NCBI GenBank assembly: GCA_017626275.1
Contig: JAGAJD010000112.1
Span: forward strand, 1-6,654
DNA length: 6,654 bases
Reading direction: 5' to 3'
Origin: Lachnospira sp.
GTDB taxonomy: Bacteria > Bacillota > Clostridia > Lachnospirales > Lachnospiraceae
Shown here: positions 1-5,741 of the stretch, piece by piece
Numbering within the stretch: the stretch's first letter is position 1
Layout: each line of letters begins with the position of its first letter
The notes under the pieces: model-generated
What the model was told of the DNA's origin: nothing
What the model saw: only the letters and a program-made list of their open reading frames with translations
Database searches by the model: none
Position numbers and translations under genes: made by a program

Positions 1-667
<667 letters not shown>

Positions 668-1216
668 CTACGCCAGTTGAATTTTCTTCAAATCCTTTGC
701 AAGCTCGTCTAATTTAGTCTTAATACTGCTGTCTACAACTCTGTCTCCGATTCTGATTACCATACCGCCAATCAGTGTCTCATCAACAATATAAGTCACA
801 TCCAACTGATTATACTTAGTTGTAGCAAGCAATTTGGAAACTGTTTTTTCCTTTTGTTCCTCGGTAAGTTCTTTTGCTGTTGATACCGTTACCGTACCAA
901 TCCCTTTATATTCCTTTACCTTATCAAGAAAATATTCTAAAGTTTCCAAAATACTGTTCTGCCTGTCCTTCGATACCATAATCACAAGCAGACCGGTCAT
1001 ATCCTTTGAAACAAATGGTCCAAAAGAACTTTCAATGACCTTTTCTTTTTCACTTTTTTCAATCTTAGGGTGATTCAATAATCTGCCAAGCTCTGAGTTT
1101 TCTTCAAAAGCCTGTAAACAGACTTTTGCTTCTGCATACAATGAATCAACTTTAGATTCCTGTACGGCAAGGTCAAATAATGCATCACCGTAAGTTGCTG
1201 ATACTAGCTTAGCCAT
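668..1216 (-). CDS. atpH: F1 ATP synthase subunit delta (OSCP-like)
   Basis: Subunit delta caps the alpha3beta3 hexamer and ties it to the peripheral stalk formed by subunit b, on the cytoplasmic side. The 182-residue length is typical. The N-terminal helical domain starts AKLVSATYGDALFDLA, matching the family's usual opening with its YA-ALF pattern. The C-terminal signature is clear at residues 144-172: VDETLIGGMVIRIGDRVVD followed by SSIKTKLDEL. The ATG at 1214-1216 overlaps the end of atpF by 13 nt, and its SD is modest (GGGTGA, 1223-1228), which suggests translational coupling to atpF. The stop is TAG. atpA follows after 36 nt. No defect is seen. Confidence 0.96.
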   Translation of the reverse strand: MAKLVSATYGDALFDLAVQESKVDSLYAEAKVCLQAFEENSELGRLLNHPKIEKSEKEKVIESSFGPFVSKDMTGLLVIMVSKDRQNSILETLEYFLDKVKEYKGIGTVTVSTAKELTEEQKEKTVSKLLATTKYNQLDVTYIVDETLIGGMVIRIGDRVVDSSIKTKLDELAKDLKKIQLA

Positions 1217-1755
1217 GTATTCTCACCCATTTCATTTAAAGTCTCTTCAATCAGAGCATTATTCTCACTATCATCAATAGCTTTAGCAACCAGCTTTGAT
1301 GCCATTACAGCCGCAACAGCAATAATCTGCTGTTTTACCTCATCTGCAACTCTCTGCTTCTCAAGCTCAGCCTCTGTATTGGCACGCTCAATGATTCTTG
1401 CAGCCTCCTGCTTTGCTTCCTCCACAATCTTCTGCTCATTGTGCATTGCTGTCTTTCTTGCTTCGCTCAAAATGCTTTCAGCTTCTTTATCAGCCAGTCT
1501 TAACTTTTCTTCATACTCCTTCTTAAGTGCCAGTGCTTCCTTCTTATTTGATTCGGCTGTTTCCCTGTCACTTGTAATCTTATCCTGTCTCTTCTTAAGC
1601 ATATTTCTTACAGGATTATACAAAATGTAAGAAAGAAGAATAAACAGAATAAATACATTTACTGCAGTAATCGCTGCATCAAGAAGAAGCTGATAATCAA
1701 GCCCAAATAATCGTCCGGACTCTGTCAAAGCGACAAATGTACCCAAATTATTCAA
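1204..1755 (-). CDS. atpF: F0 ATP synthase subunit b (peripheral stalk)
   Basis: Subunit b anchors in the membrane beside subunit a and reaches up as a coiled coil to hold F1 still through delta. The 183-residue protein shows the classic layout: a short N-terminal segment, one membrane helix at about residues 22-46 (LLLDAAITAVNVFILFILLS), the conserved YNPVRNMLKKRQDKI turn, then a long charged coiled coil at about 50-145 rich in A, E, K and R. The C-terminal amphipathic helix (VMASKLVAKAI) and the tail ending MGENTWLS resemble other clostridial b subunits. The start codon is TTG (1753-1755). No in-frame ATG is suitably placed, and a very strong SD (AAGGAGG, 1764-1770) sits 8 nt upstream. The gene follows atpE by 47 nt and overlaps atpH by 13 nt. 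Confidence 0.96.
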   Translation of the reverse strand: MNNLGTFVALTESGRLFGLDYQLLLDAAITAVNVFILFILLSYILYNPVRNMLKKRQDKITSDRETAESNKKEALALKKEYEEKLRLADKEAESILSEARKTAMHNEQKIVEEAKQEAARIIERANTEAELEKQRVADEVKQQIIAVAAVMASKLVAKAIDDSENNALIEETLNEMGENTWLS

Positions 1756-1763
1756 GTTATTAG

Positions 1764-1770
1764 CCTCCTT
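1764..1770 (-). promoter_or_regulatory. Shine-Dalgarno site fixing the TTG start of atpF
   Basis: The minus strand reads AAGGAGG followed by an 8-nt spacer and TTG. This near-perfect anti-SD match is the main reason to accept TTG as the atpF start. Pairing a weak start codon with a strong SD may set the level of subunit b relative to the far more abundant subunit c. Confidence 0.85.
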
Positions 1771-1802
1771 CCTATCAGCTTAAATGTTTGGATTTTTCAA
1801 AC

Positions 1803-2060
1803 TTAGCCCTTAAACGGCTGAACAAACATTAAGATAATAGCTACGGCAAAACCATAAAGACCTGTTGTCTCGGCAACAGCCTGTCCAAGTAACATAGTAG
1901 ATGTGATATCTGACTTTGCACCCGGATTACGTCCTACTGCTGATGCACCATGACCTGCTGCGATACCCTGACCTACACCAGGACCTACACCTGCGATCAT
2001 CGCGATACCGGCACCTATTGCTGACATAGCCTGAATAAATTCCTGTCCACTAATATTCAT
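1803..2060 (-). CDS. atpE: F0 ATP synthase subunit c, Na+-type rotor ring subunit
   Basis: Subunit c forms the rotating membrane ring that carries the coupling ion. The 85-residue hairpin has helix 1 (about 8-40, glycine-rich, [15 protein letters not shown]), a polar loop with Arg44-Asn45-Pro46 that contacts F1, and helix 2 (about 52-80) with the ion carboxylate Glu64 in [13 protein letters not shown]. Gln31, Val62, Glu64, Thr65, Thr66 and Tyr69 correspond to Gln32, Val63, Glu65, Ser66, Thr67 and Tyr70 of the Na+-binding c ring of Ilyobacter tartaricus, with Ser replaced by Thr. H+-type rings usually lack this Gln and hydroxyl pair. Na+ coupling is therefore inferred. The ATG has a good SD (GGAGG, 2070-2074) 9 nt upstream. 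Only one c gene is present in the window, between atpB and atpF as is standard. Confidence 0.97.
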   Translation of the reverse strand: MNISGQEFIQAMSAIGAGIAMIAGVGPGVGQGIAAGHGASAVGRNPGAKSDITSTMLLGQAVAETTGLYGFAVAIILMFVQPFKG

Positions 2061-2099
2061 GTTTCTTTTCCTCCATTTAATAAAATAATAATTTCGCCG

Positions 2100-2828
2100 T
2101 TAATCGGCAATCTTGTCGTTGACATAAACCATTGTCAACATACTGAATACATACGCCTGAATACATCCGGAAAACAAGTCAAAATATGCATGTAATACGG
2201 ACGGGTATGCCACGGTATATGGTCCTAACAGATCATATATCAATCCCATTAAAACGGTTCCTGACATAACATTACCAAACAAACGCAGTGAAAGAGACAG
2301 CGGTACAGCAAACTCACCAATCAGATTAATCGGAAATAAAAACCATATTGGTTGGAATAATGCCGTAAAGTGTTTTCCACGATTCTTCTTGATACCATTA
2401 AACTGTACCAATACGAATGTAATCAAACCCAGTGCTAATGTAACACCGTAATCTGCTGTCGGCGGCCTGAGTCCGAACAGACCTGCGATATTCGATATAA
2501 TGATAAAAATAAACAATGTGGTGATGTAATTCACAAACTTATTGGCATTTTTACCCATAATACCGTCTACCATGCTTCCAAGCATCTCTACGATTAACTC
2601 TATTACATTCTGAAAAAAGCCCGGTGTATCTGATGCATTTGCCTTATTAATCTTGATTCTTGCAATAATTGCCATTATCAGGATAAACAATGAAACCAAA
2701 AGCATAGCTACATGGGTGGTATTTATACTGAAATCGTAATCGATTCCGGGTATTCTAAATGAATAGAGCGACTTAATCATAAAGCTGTTGTCGCACGCCA
2801 CCAATGATGTCATCATTGTGCTTCCCAC
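2100..2828 (-). CDS. atpB: F0 ATP synthase subunit a (stator ion channel)
   Basis: Subunit a provides the two half-channels that load and unload ions on the c ring. The 242-residue protein has five or six hydrophobic segments, at about 36-57, 98-120, 126-143, 158-178, 185-201 and 212-237. The essential arginine is Arg182 in SLSLRLFGNVMSG (E. coli Arg210), and Gln224 in CIQAYVFSMLTMVYV matches the conserved Gln of the last helix. GLRPPTADYGVTLALGL at about 119-135 is also family-typical. The chosen start is GTG at 2826-2828, with SD GGAAGGTGA ending 4 nt before it. An ATG at 2814-2816, which overlaps the upstream atpI stop as ATGA, is the alternative start and gives 238 residues, but it lacks a good SD. 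Subunit c follows after 39 nt. Confidence 0.96.
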   Translation of the reverse strand: MGSTMMTSLVACDNSFMIKSLYSFRIPGIDYDFSINTTHVAMLLVSLFILIMAIIARIKINKANASDTPGFFQNVIELIVEMLGSMVDGIMGKNANKFVNYITTLFIFIIISNIAGLFGLRPPTADYGVTLALGLITFVLVQFNGIKKNRGKHFTALFQPIWFLFPINLIGEFAVPLSLSLRLFGNVMSGTVLMGLIYDLLGPYTVAYPSVLHAYFDLFSGCIQAYVFSMLTMVYVNDKIAD

Positions 2829-3241
2829 TTTCTCACCTTCCTTTTCTGGGATAATATTTTATTAGTAAACGGCTGTAAATAAGCCGATACTTTCATTGAA
2901 AACATACCTGCTATGGCGCATAACAAATCTCCCATATTAAGCAGATATAATACCGCAAATAACACAAGCATCACCGCAAAACGTATAAAATATCCGATAA
3001 GCAGCGTCTTTGAAGTGTTTGCATGACCAAACACAATTTTACGGATTCGGAAACTCATATGAAAGGTAGCAAATACCGAATAGATTATTCCTGCAAGAAA
3101 GCCAACAACTCCCATTCTTTTATCCGGAAAAAACAACAGTATCAACAGCTCACCTATTATCAGATATATTAAATCTATCAGTAATATCCCCGGTATCGCG
3201 TCATTCAGTTCCTTTATTCTGTTCATCATTTTTGTCAACAT
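2813..3241 (-). CDS. ATP synthase subunit I family membrane protein (AtpI-like)
   Basis: This 142-residue protein has four predicted membrane helices at about 18-38, 43-63, 79-101 and 103-124, and a basic C-terminal tail (ILSQKRKVRKWEAQ). Size, topology and position directly upstream of atpB fit the ATP synthase I family (PF03899). Family members assist c-ring assembly in Na+ F-ATPases, or act with AtpZ in divalent-cation uptake. Which role applies here is not visible. Sequence conservation in this family is low, so the call rests mainly on context and topology. The start ATG (3239-3241) has SD GGAGAG at 3247-3252, 5 nt upstream. It overlaps the preceding atpZ-like gene by 41 nt and atpB by 16 nt, pointing to translational coupling. 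Confidence 0.85.
   Translation of the reverse strand: MLTKMMNRIKELNDAIPGILLIDLIYLIIGELLILLFFPDKRMGVVGFLAGIIYSVFATFHMSFRIRKIVFGHANTSKTLLIGYFIRFAVMLVLFAVLYLLNMGDLLCAIAGMFSMKVSAYLQPFTNKILSQKRKVRKWEAQ
2833..2841 (-). promoter_or_regulatory. Shine-Dalgarno site supporting the GTG start of atpB
   Basis: The minus strand reads GGAAGGTGA, then 4 nt, then GTG. The match continues into the TGA part of the anti-SD, which makes the short spacing normal. It lies inside the last codons of the atpI-like gene. Confidence 0.65.
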
Positions 3242-3509
3242 TTGCTCTCTCCAAAACCTCGCGAATCTGTTCTTCCTGCTCTTTTTTTCTATGATACTCC
3301 TCCTGCTTAATCGTGCTCATAACAAGCATATATGCATTTCTTGCCCCTGCTGCTATTCCGAGTATCATTAACGGAAGCGTAAAGCTTGTACCAAACTTTT
3401 TGTCCAGCCAGAATCCGGCTGCCACACATACAAAAATCGGCACCATCATATTAATACTTACCTGTGAAATTAGTACAATATTACGATATGCCGATCCCTT
3501 CCCGCTCAT
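3201..3509 (-). CDS. AtpZ/AtpI-type small membrane protein, first gene of the atp operon
   Basis: A 102-residue protein with two membrane helices (about 12-34 and 45-66), the family-typical short loop AAGFWLDKKFGTSF between them, and a highly charged, probably helical tail (about 69-90, EEYHRKKEQEEQIREVLERA). This matches the AtpZ-type family (PF09527, putative F0F1-ATPase subunit). In alkaliphilic Bacillus, AtpZ forms a Mg2+/Ca2+ transporter with AtpI. A similar partnership with the next gene is inferred from order and overlap. The start chosen is ATG 3507-3509, because SD AAGGAG (3515-3520) lies 5 nt upstream. An in-frame TTG at 3522-3524 would place that SD inside the gene and is unlikely. 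A promoter lies about 25 nt upstream of the start. Confidence 0.85.
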   Translation of the reverse strand: MSGKGSAYRNIVLISQVSINMMVPIFVCVAAGFWLDKKFGTSFTLPLMILGIAAGARNAYMLVMSTIKQEEYHRKKEQEEQIREVLERANVDKNDEQNKGTE

Positions 3510-3514
3510 ATTTT

Positions 3515-3520
3515 CTCCTT
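3515..3520 (-). promoter_or_regulatory. Shine-Dalgarno site deciding the atpZ-like start
   Basis: The minus strand reads AAGGAG, 5 nt, ATG. It supports the ATG at 3507-3509 over the upstream in-frame TTG. Confidence 0.8.
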
Positions 3521-3541
3521 TCAAGTCATCTGCATGTTAAT

Positions 3542-3570
3542 ATAATAACATTTCACAAGTCAAAAGTCCA
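3542..3570 (-). promoter_or_regulatory. Predicted sigma-A promoter of the atp operon
   Basis: On the minus strand, -35 TGGACT (3565-3570, 4 of 6 consensus) is separated by exactly 17 bp from -10 TATTAT (3542-3547, 5 of 6). The -10 has an extended TGT (3548-3550) directly before it. A-rich tracts just upstream of the -35 (plus positions 3571-3590) could act as an UP element. The predicted start point near 3535 leaves a leader of about 25 nt before the atpZ-like ATG, too short for an elaborate riboswitch. The call is pattern-based only. Confidence 0.65.
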
Positions 3571-3623
3571 TTTTTTTATAGTTTTTTTCACTCGGAAATA
3601 TTATGAAATTATCATTAAATTCG

Positions 3624-3652
3624 TTGAATTTTTGTGCGTTAGTTGCTATAAT
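3624..3652 (+). promoter_or_regulatory. Predicted sigma-A promoter of the DUF402 gene
   Basis: The -35 TTGAAT (3624-3629) and a perfect -10 TATAAT (3647-3652) are 17 bp apart, and TG at 3644-3645 gives an extended -10. Transcription would start near 3659 and produce a leader of about 84 nt before the ATG at 3743. It diverges from the atp promoter, with 53 bp of AT-rich DNA between the two -35 boxes. Confidence 0.75.
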
Positions 3653-3691
3653 TTGTTTATAATTTTAGTTATTGGACATATAAACGTTTTT

Positions 3692-3712
3692 GTAACTGTC
3701 CGGAACAGTTAC
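3692..3712 (+). promoter_or_regulatory. Perfect 8-bp inverted repeat in the leader of the DUF402 gene
   Basis: GTAACTGT - CCGGA - ACAGTTAC forms an exact dyad with a 5-nt centre. It lies about 33 nt downstream of the predicted transcription start and ends 15 nt before the SD AGGAGG (3728-3733). It could be an operator palindrome, or an RNA hairpin. The T-rich stretch after it (TTGATTTTATTT) gives a weak resemblance to an attenuator. I do not recognise the motif as a known regulator site. Confidence 0.55.
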
Positions 3713-3742
3713 TTGATTTTATTTAACAGGAGGAATTTCCAT

Positions 3743-4216
3743 ATGCCTGCACTTTACAGAAAACGTCTGATTCCTTCAGAATGTATTCATCTGAAAGACG
3801 ATATAATCGTTTCCTGTTCCGACGATTACATTATTACACGCTGGAATACACTGCACCCAAAAGAAGATTTTTCTCATGGCATTTCTTATTATGCTATAAA
3901 TAAGGGTTGGAAAATCAGTAAATTTTATAAAAAAGATAACACATTGGCCTATATTTATTGTGATATTATTGACACCCACTATGACAAAAATACTGATTCC
4001 TATACATTTACCGACCTCCTTGCAGATGTAATCATCGAAAACAACGGTCTTGTCCGTGTGGTTGATTTAGATGAGCTTGCAGAGGCATGCCAGTCGCATA
4101 TTATCAGCAACGACATGCTGGTGACTTCATTATACAGACTTAATGATCTTTTATCTTCCATTTACAGCGGAAGCTTTAAAGATTATATTGAAGAATTAGC
4201 CGCTAATGAAAAATAA
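3743..4216 (+). CDS. DUF402 domain protein, FomD/Ntdp-like predicted nucleoside phosphate hydrolase
   Basis: This 157-residue soluble protein has the look of the DUF402 family (PF04167). It shows RKRLIPSECIHLKDD (6-20), RWNTLHPKEDFSHG (33-46) and GWKISKFYK (55-63). The core IYCDIID (71-77), YTFTDLLADVII (87-98) and VRVVDLDELAEA (104-115) is rich in conserved acidic residues (Asp74, Asp91, Asp95, Asp108, Asp110, Glu111) that could bind metal. The C-terminal part is helical. Characterised members include the S. aureus Ntdp nucleoside di/triphosphatase and Streptomyces FomD, a CMP-fosfomycin-type hydrolase. The substrate here is unknown. The start is ATG 3743 because SD AGGAGG (3728-3733) sits 9 nt upstream. 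The open frame extends upstream to 3464 but crosses both promoters and the dyad. The gene is monocistronic, opposite in strand to both neighbouring operons, and ends at a hairpin terminator. Confidence 0.85.
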   Translation: MPALYRKRLIPSECIHLKDDIIVSCSDDYIITRWNTLHPKEDFSHGISYYAINKGWKISKFYKKDNTLAYIYCDIIDTHYDKNTDSYTFTDLLADVIIENNGLVRVVDLDELAEACQSHIISNDMLVTSLYRLNDLLSSIYSGSFKDYIEELAANEK

Positions 4217-4236
4217 CACTTTAGAATTATGATAAA

Positions 4237-4288
4237 AAGCAGTGTACAGACTGTCTTGGGTGACTATGAGCCTGTACACTGCTTATTT
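4237..4288. terminator. Bidirectional intrinsic terminator between convergent transcription units
   Basis: AAGCAGTGTACAG (4237-4249) pairs perfectly with CTGTACACTGCTT (4272-4284), giving a 13-bp stem with a 22-nt loop. On the plus strand the stem is followed by ATTTTT, ending DUF402 transcription 20 nt after its stop. On the minus strand it is followed by TTTTTATC, ending the sua5-comEB operon just after the comEB stop. The long loop is unusual for a terminator, but the stem and both U-tracts are good. Confidence 0.85.
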
Positions 4289-4774
4289 TTACAAGTCTAT
4301 TTTAATTTCTCTTCCCGTTGAATCATATTTATAATAACGAACTCCCGCTGCGTTTAACATTCTCTTTGAAGCAATAACAGATGCCGTATCCGAATATTTA
4401 TCACTGTCATACACAAGTGTCTTAATCCCTGCCTGAATAATCGCCTTCGCACATTCATTGCACGGAAACAGTGTAACATACATTTTAGCATTATCAAGAC
4501 TTCCACCCTGATAGTTAAGTATTGCATTCAGTTCGCTGTGTGCCGTATACAAATATTTATTATCAAGAGGATCTCCCTCTCTCGACCACGGAAATTCATC
4601 ATCTGAACAGCCTCTCGGCAGCCCGTTATAACCCATGGAAAGAATCTTGTTGTCCTGACTTACTATACAGGCTCCCACCTGTGTATTAGGATCCTTGGAA
4701 CGCAGTGCCGACAGCTTTGCGACACCCATAAAATACTCGTCCCATGAAATATAATCTTTTCTTTTATCGCTCAT
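4289..4774 (-). CDS. Deoxycytidylate (dCMP) deaminase, ComEB-type
   Basis: This cytosolic zinc enzyme deaminates dCMP to dUMP, feeding thymidylate synthesis. The 161-residue length is normal. The zinc and catalytic motifs are His79-Ser80-Glu81 (in TAHSELNAI) and Pro104-Cys105-x-x-Cys108 (in FPCNECAKAI); His79, Cys105 and Cys108 bind zinc and Glu81 is the proton shuttle. Upstream, SKDPNTQVGACIV (26-38) and GYNGLPRGCSDDEFPW (48-63) are signatures of this family that separate it from cytidine and tRNA adenosine deaminases. The usual HAE is HSE here, a mild variant. The ATG at 4772-4774 has only a weak SD (GGATATGGG region), so coupling to rpiB 30 nt upstream is likely. It is the last gene of its operon. 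ComEB belongs to the B. subtilis comE operon by name, but no competence role should be assumed. Confidence 0.93.
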   Translation of the reverse strand: MSDKRKDYISWDEYFMGVAKLSALRSKDPNTQVGACIVSQDNKILSMGYNGLPRGCSDDEFPWSREGDPLDNKYLYTAHSELNAILNYQGGSLDNAKMYVTLFPCNECAKAIIQAGIKTLVYDSDKYSDTASVIASKRMLNAAGVRYYKYDSTGREIKIDL

Positions 4775-4804
4775 ACTATACCCATATCCATTCTAAAATG
4801 CTTT

Positions 4805-5233
4805 TTACTCAATAAGTCCCACTCTTCTGACATGTCTTTCATCATTAGAAAATGGTGTGTCAATAAAAATATCTGCAATCTTGCATGCAAGACCTGCTCC
4901 TAAAACTCTTGCTCCCATACATAATACATTCGCATTATTATGTTCTCTTGTCGCCTCTGCACTAAAGCAGTCGCTGCACAATGCAGCACGTATTCCCTTT
5001 ACCTTATTGGCAGCAATACTCATACCTATTCCCGTTCCGCAAATAAGAATTCCAAGCTCGCAGCTTCCGTCTAATACAAGGTCTGTTACCTTTTTAGAAT
5101 ATATAGGATAATCACATGATTCCGCTGTATGACAGCCCACATCTGTGCATGTGATTCCCCTTTCCTCTAAATGCTTAATAAGCTCCTGCTTTAACTCTAC
5201 TCCGCCGTGGTCACAACCGATTGCTATTGTCAT
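4805..5233 (-). CDS. rpiB: Ribose-5-phosphate isomerase B
   Basis: RpiB interconverts ribose 5-phosphate and ribulose 5-phosphate in the non-oxidative pentose phosphate pathway. The 142-residue protein (MTIAIGCDHGGVELKQEL) shows the RpiB/LacAB fold signatures: Asp8-His9 near the N-terminus, DYP at 41-43, the phosphate loop and catalytic base Cys65 in CGTGIGMSIAANK, and His98 in REHNNANVLCMGARV. Cys65 and His98 favour RpiB over the LacA/LacB subunits; allose-6-phosphate activity cannot be excluded. The open frame extends upstream to 5416, but the extra residues match no family and lie within the phosphatase gene. The ATG at 5231-5233 has SD GGAGG (5243-5247) 9 nt upstream. It overlaps the phosphatase gene by 23 nt, so the two are probably translationally coupled. 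Confidence 0.95.
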   Translation of the reverse strand: MTIAIGCDHGGVELKQELIKHLEERGITCTDVGCHTAESCDYPIYSKKVTDLVLDGSCELGILICGTGIGMSIAANKVKGIRAALCSDCFSAEATREHNNANVLCMGARVLGAGLACKIADIFIDTPFSNDERHVRRVGLIE

Positions 5234-5699
5234 TTTCCTTTTCCTCCATGTTTTTTCTAATTGTTTCTGCCGATTTTTCCACCAGCACATATAATTGTTC
5301 AAAGCACCTGTTATATTCATCAATTCCCTTTGCATAAGGATCTGCCACCTCAAGCTCACCCTCACCCGCAAATTCACTGAGTGTATATACATTAATTGCC
5401 CTGTCATATGTCTCATATATTTTCTGCTTCATCGCAGAATTCATCACCAGTACAAGGGTATTATTGTCAAAATCATCATTGGACAACTGTGCCGTACTGT
5501 CGCTCGGCATAATCATTCCATGCCTTGCCGCCACAGCTACCGCCTTAGGATTATACGGTTCGGGAAACAGCACAACCATTCCTCTTGACTCAACTCTTAT
5601 ATTCATACCTTGTAGAAAATGCTGCATAATTGTTGCACACATCGGGCTTCTACAAGTATTTCCCGTACACACAAACAAAATCCTGCTATATGTGTTCAT
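5211..5699 (-). CDS. Low-molecular-weight protein phosphatase, YwlE-like (possible protein-arginine phosphatase)
   Basis: A 162-residue protein of the LMW-PTP family. The P-loop CTGNTCRS at residues 11-18 gives nucleophile Cys11 and phosphate-binding Arg17, and the acid Asp120 is in VADPYAKG. In B. subtilis YwlE, the Thr at the fifth P-loop position (CTGNTCRS) favours phospho-arginine over phospho-tyrosine; classical LMW-PTPs have Ile there. This protein has Thr, so arginine phosphatase activity is inferred. No McsB kinase partner is visible in the window. The start ATG 5697-5699 is preferred because GAGG (5709-5712) lies 9 nt upstream. The ATG at 5712-5714 would add MRIFC and has a poor SD. 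It follows sua5 by 42 nt and overlaps rpiB by 23 nt, the same neighbours as ywlE in Bacillus. Confidence 0.92.
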   Translation of the reverse strand: MNTYSRILFVCTGNTCRSPMCATIMQHFLQGMNIRVESRGMVVLFPEPYNPKAVAVAARHGMIMPSDSTAQLSNDDFDNNTLVLVMNSAMKQKIYETYDRAINVYTLSEFAGEGELEVADPYAKGIDEYNRCFEQLYVLVEKSAETIRKNMEEKENDNSNRL

Positions 5700-5741
5700 A
5701 CAAAAAATCCTCATTTCTTCTAAAGATTTTTCAATTCCCCG

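Noticed and set aside
3558..3563. TTGACT as the -35 box of the atp promoter
   Set aside because: It is closer to consensus, but only 10 or 13 bp from the possible -10 boxes. TGGACT at 3565-3570 gives 17 bp and an extended -10.
3464..3742. Long N-terminal extension of the DUF402 gene
   Set aside because: It crosses both divergent promoters and the leader dyad, resembles no protein family, and the ATG at 3743 has a perfect SD.
3776..3979. Minus-strand 67-codon frame inside the DUF402 gene
   Set aside because: It lies fully antisense to a well-supported gene and has no motif or SD.
5234..5416. Extended N-terminus of rpiB
   Set aside because: The extra residues are an out-of-frame reading of the phosphatase gene, and the RpiB fold starts at MTIAIGCDHGG with its own SD.
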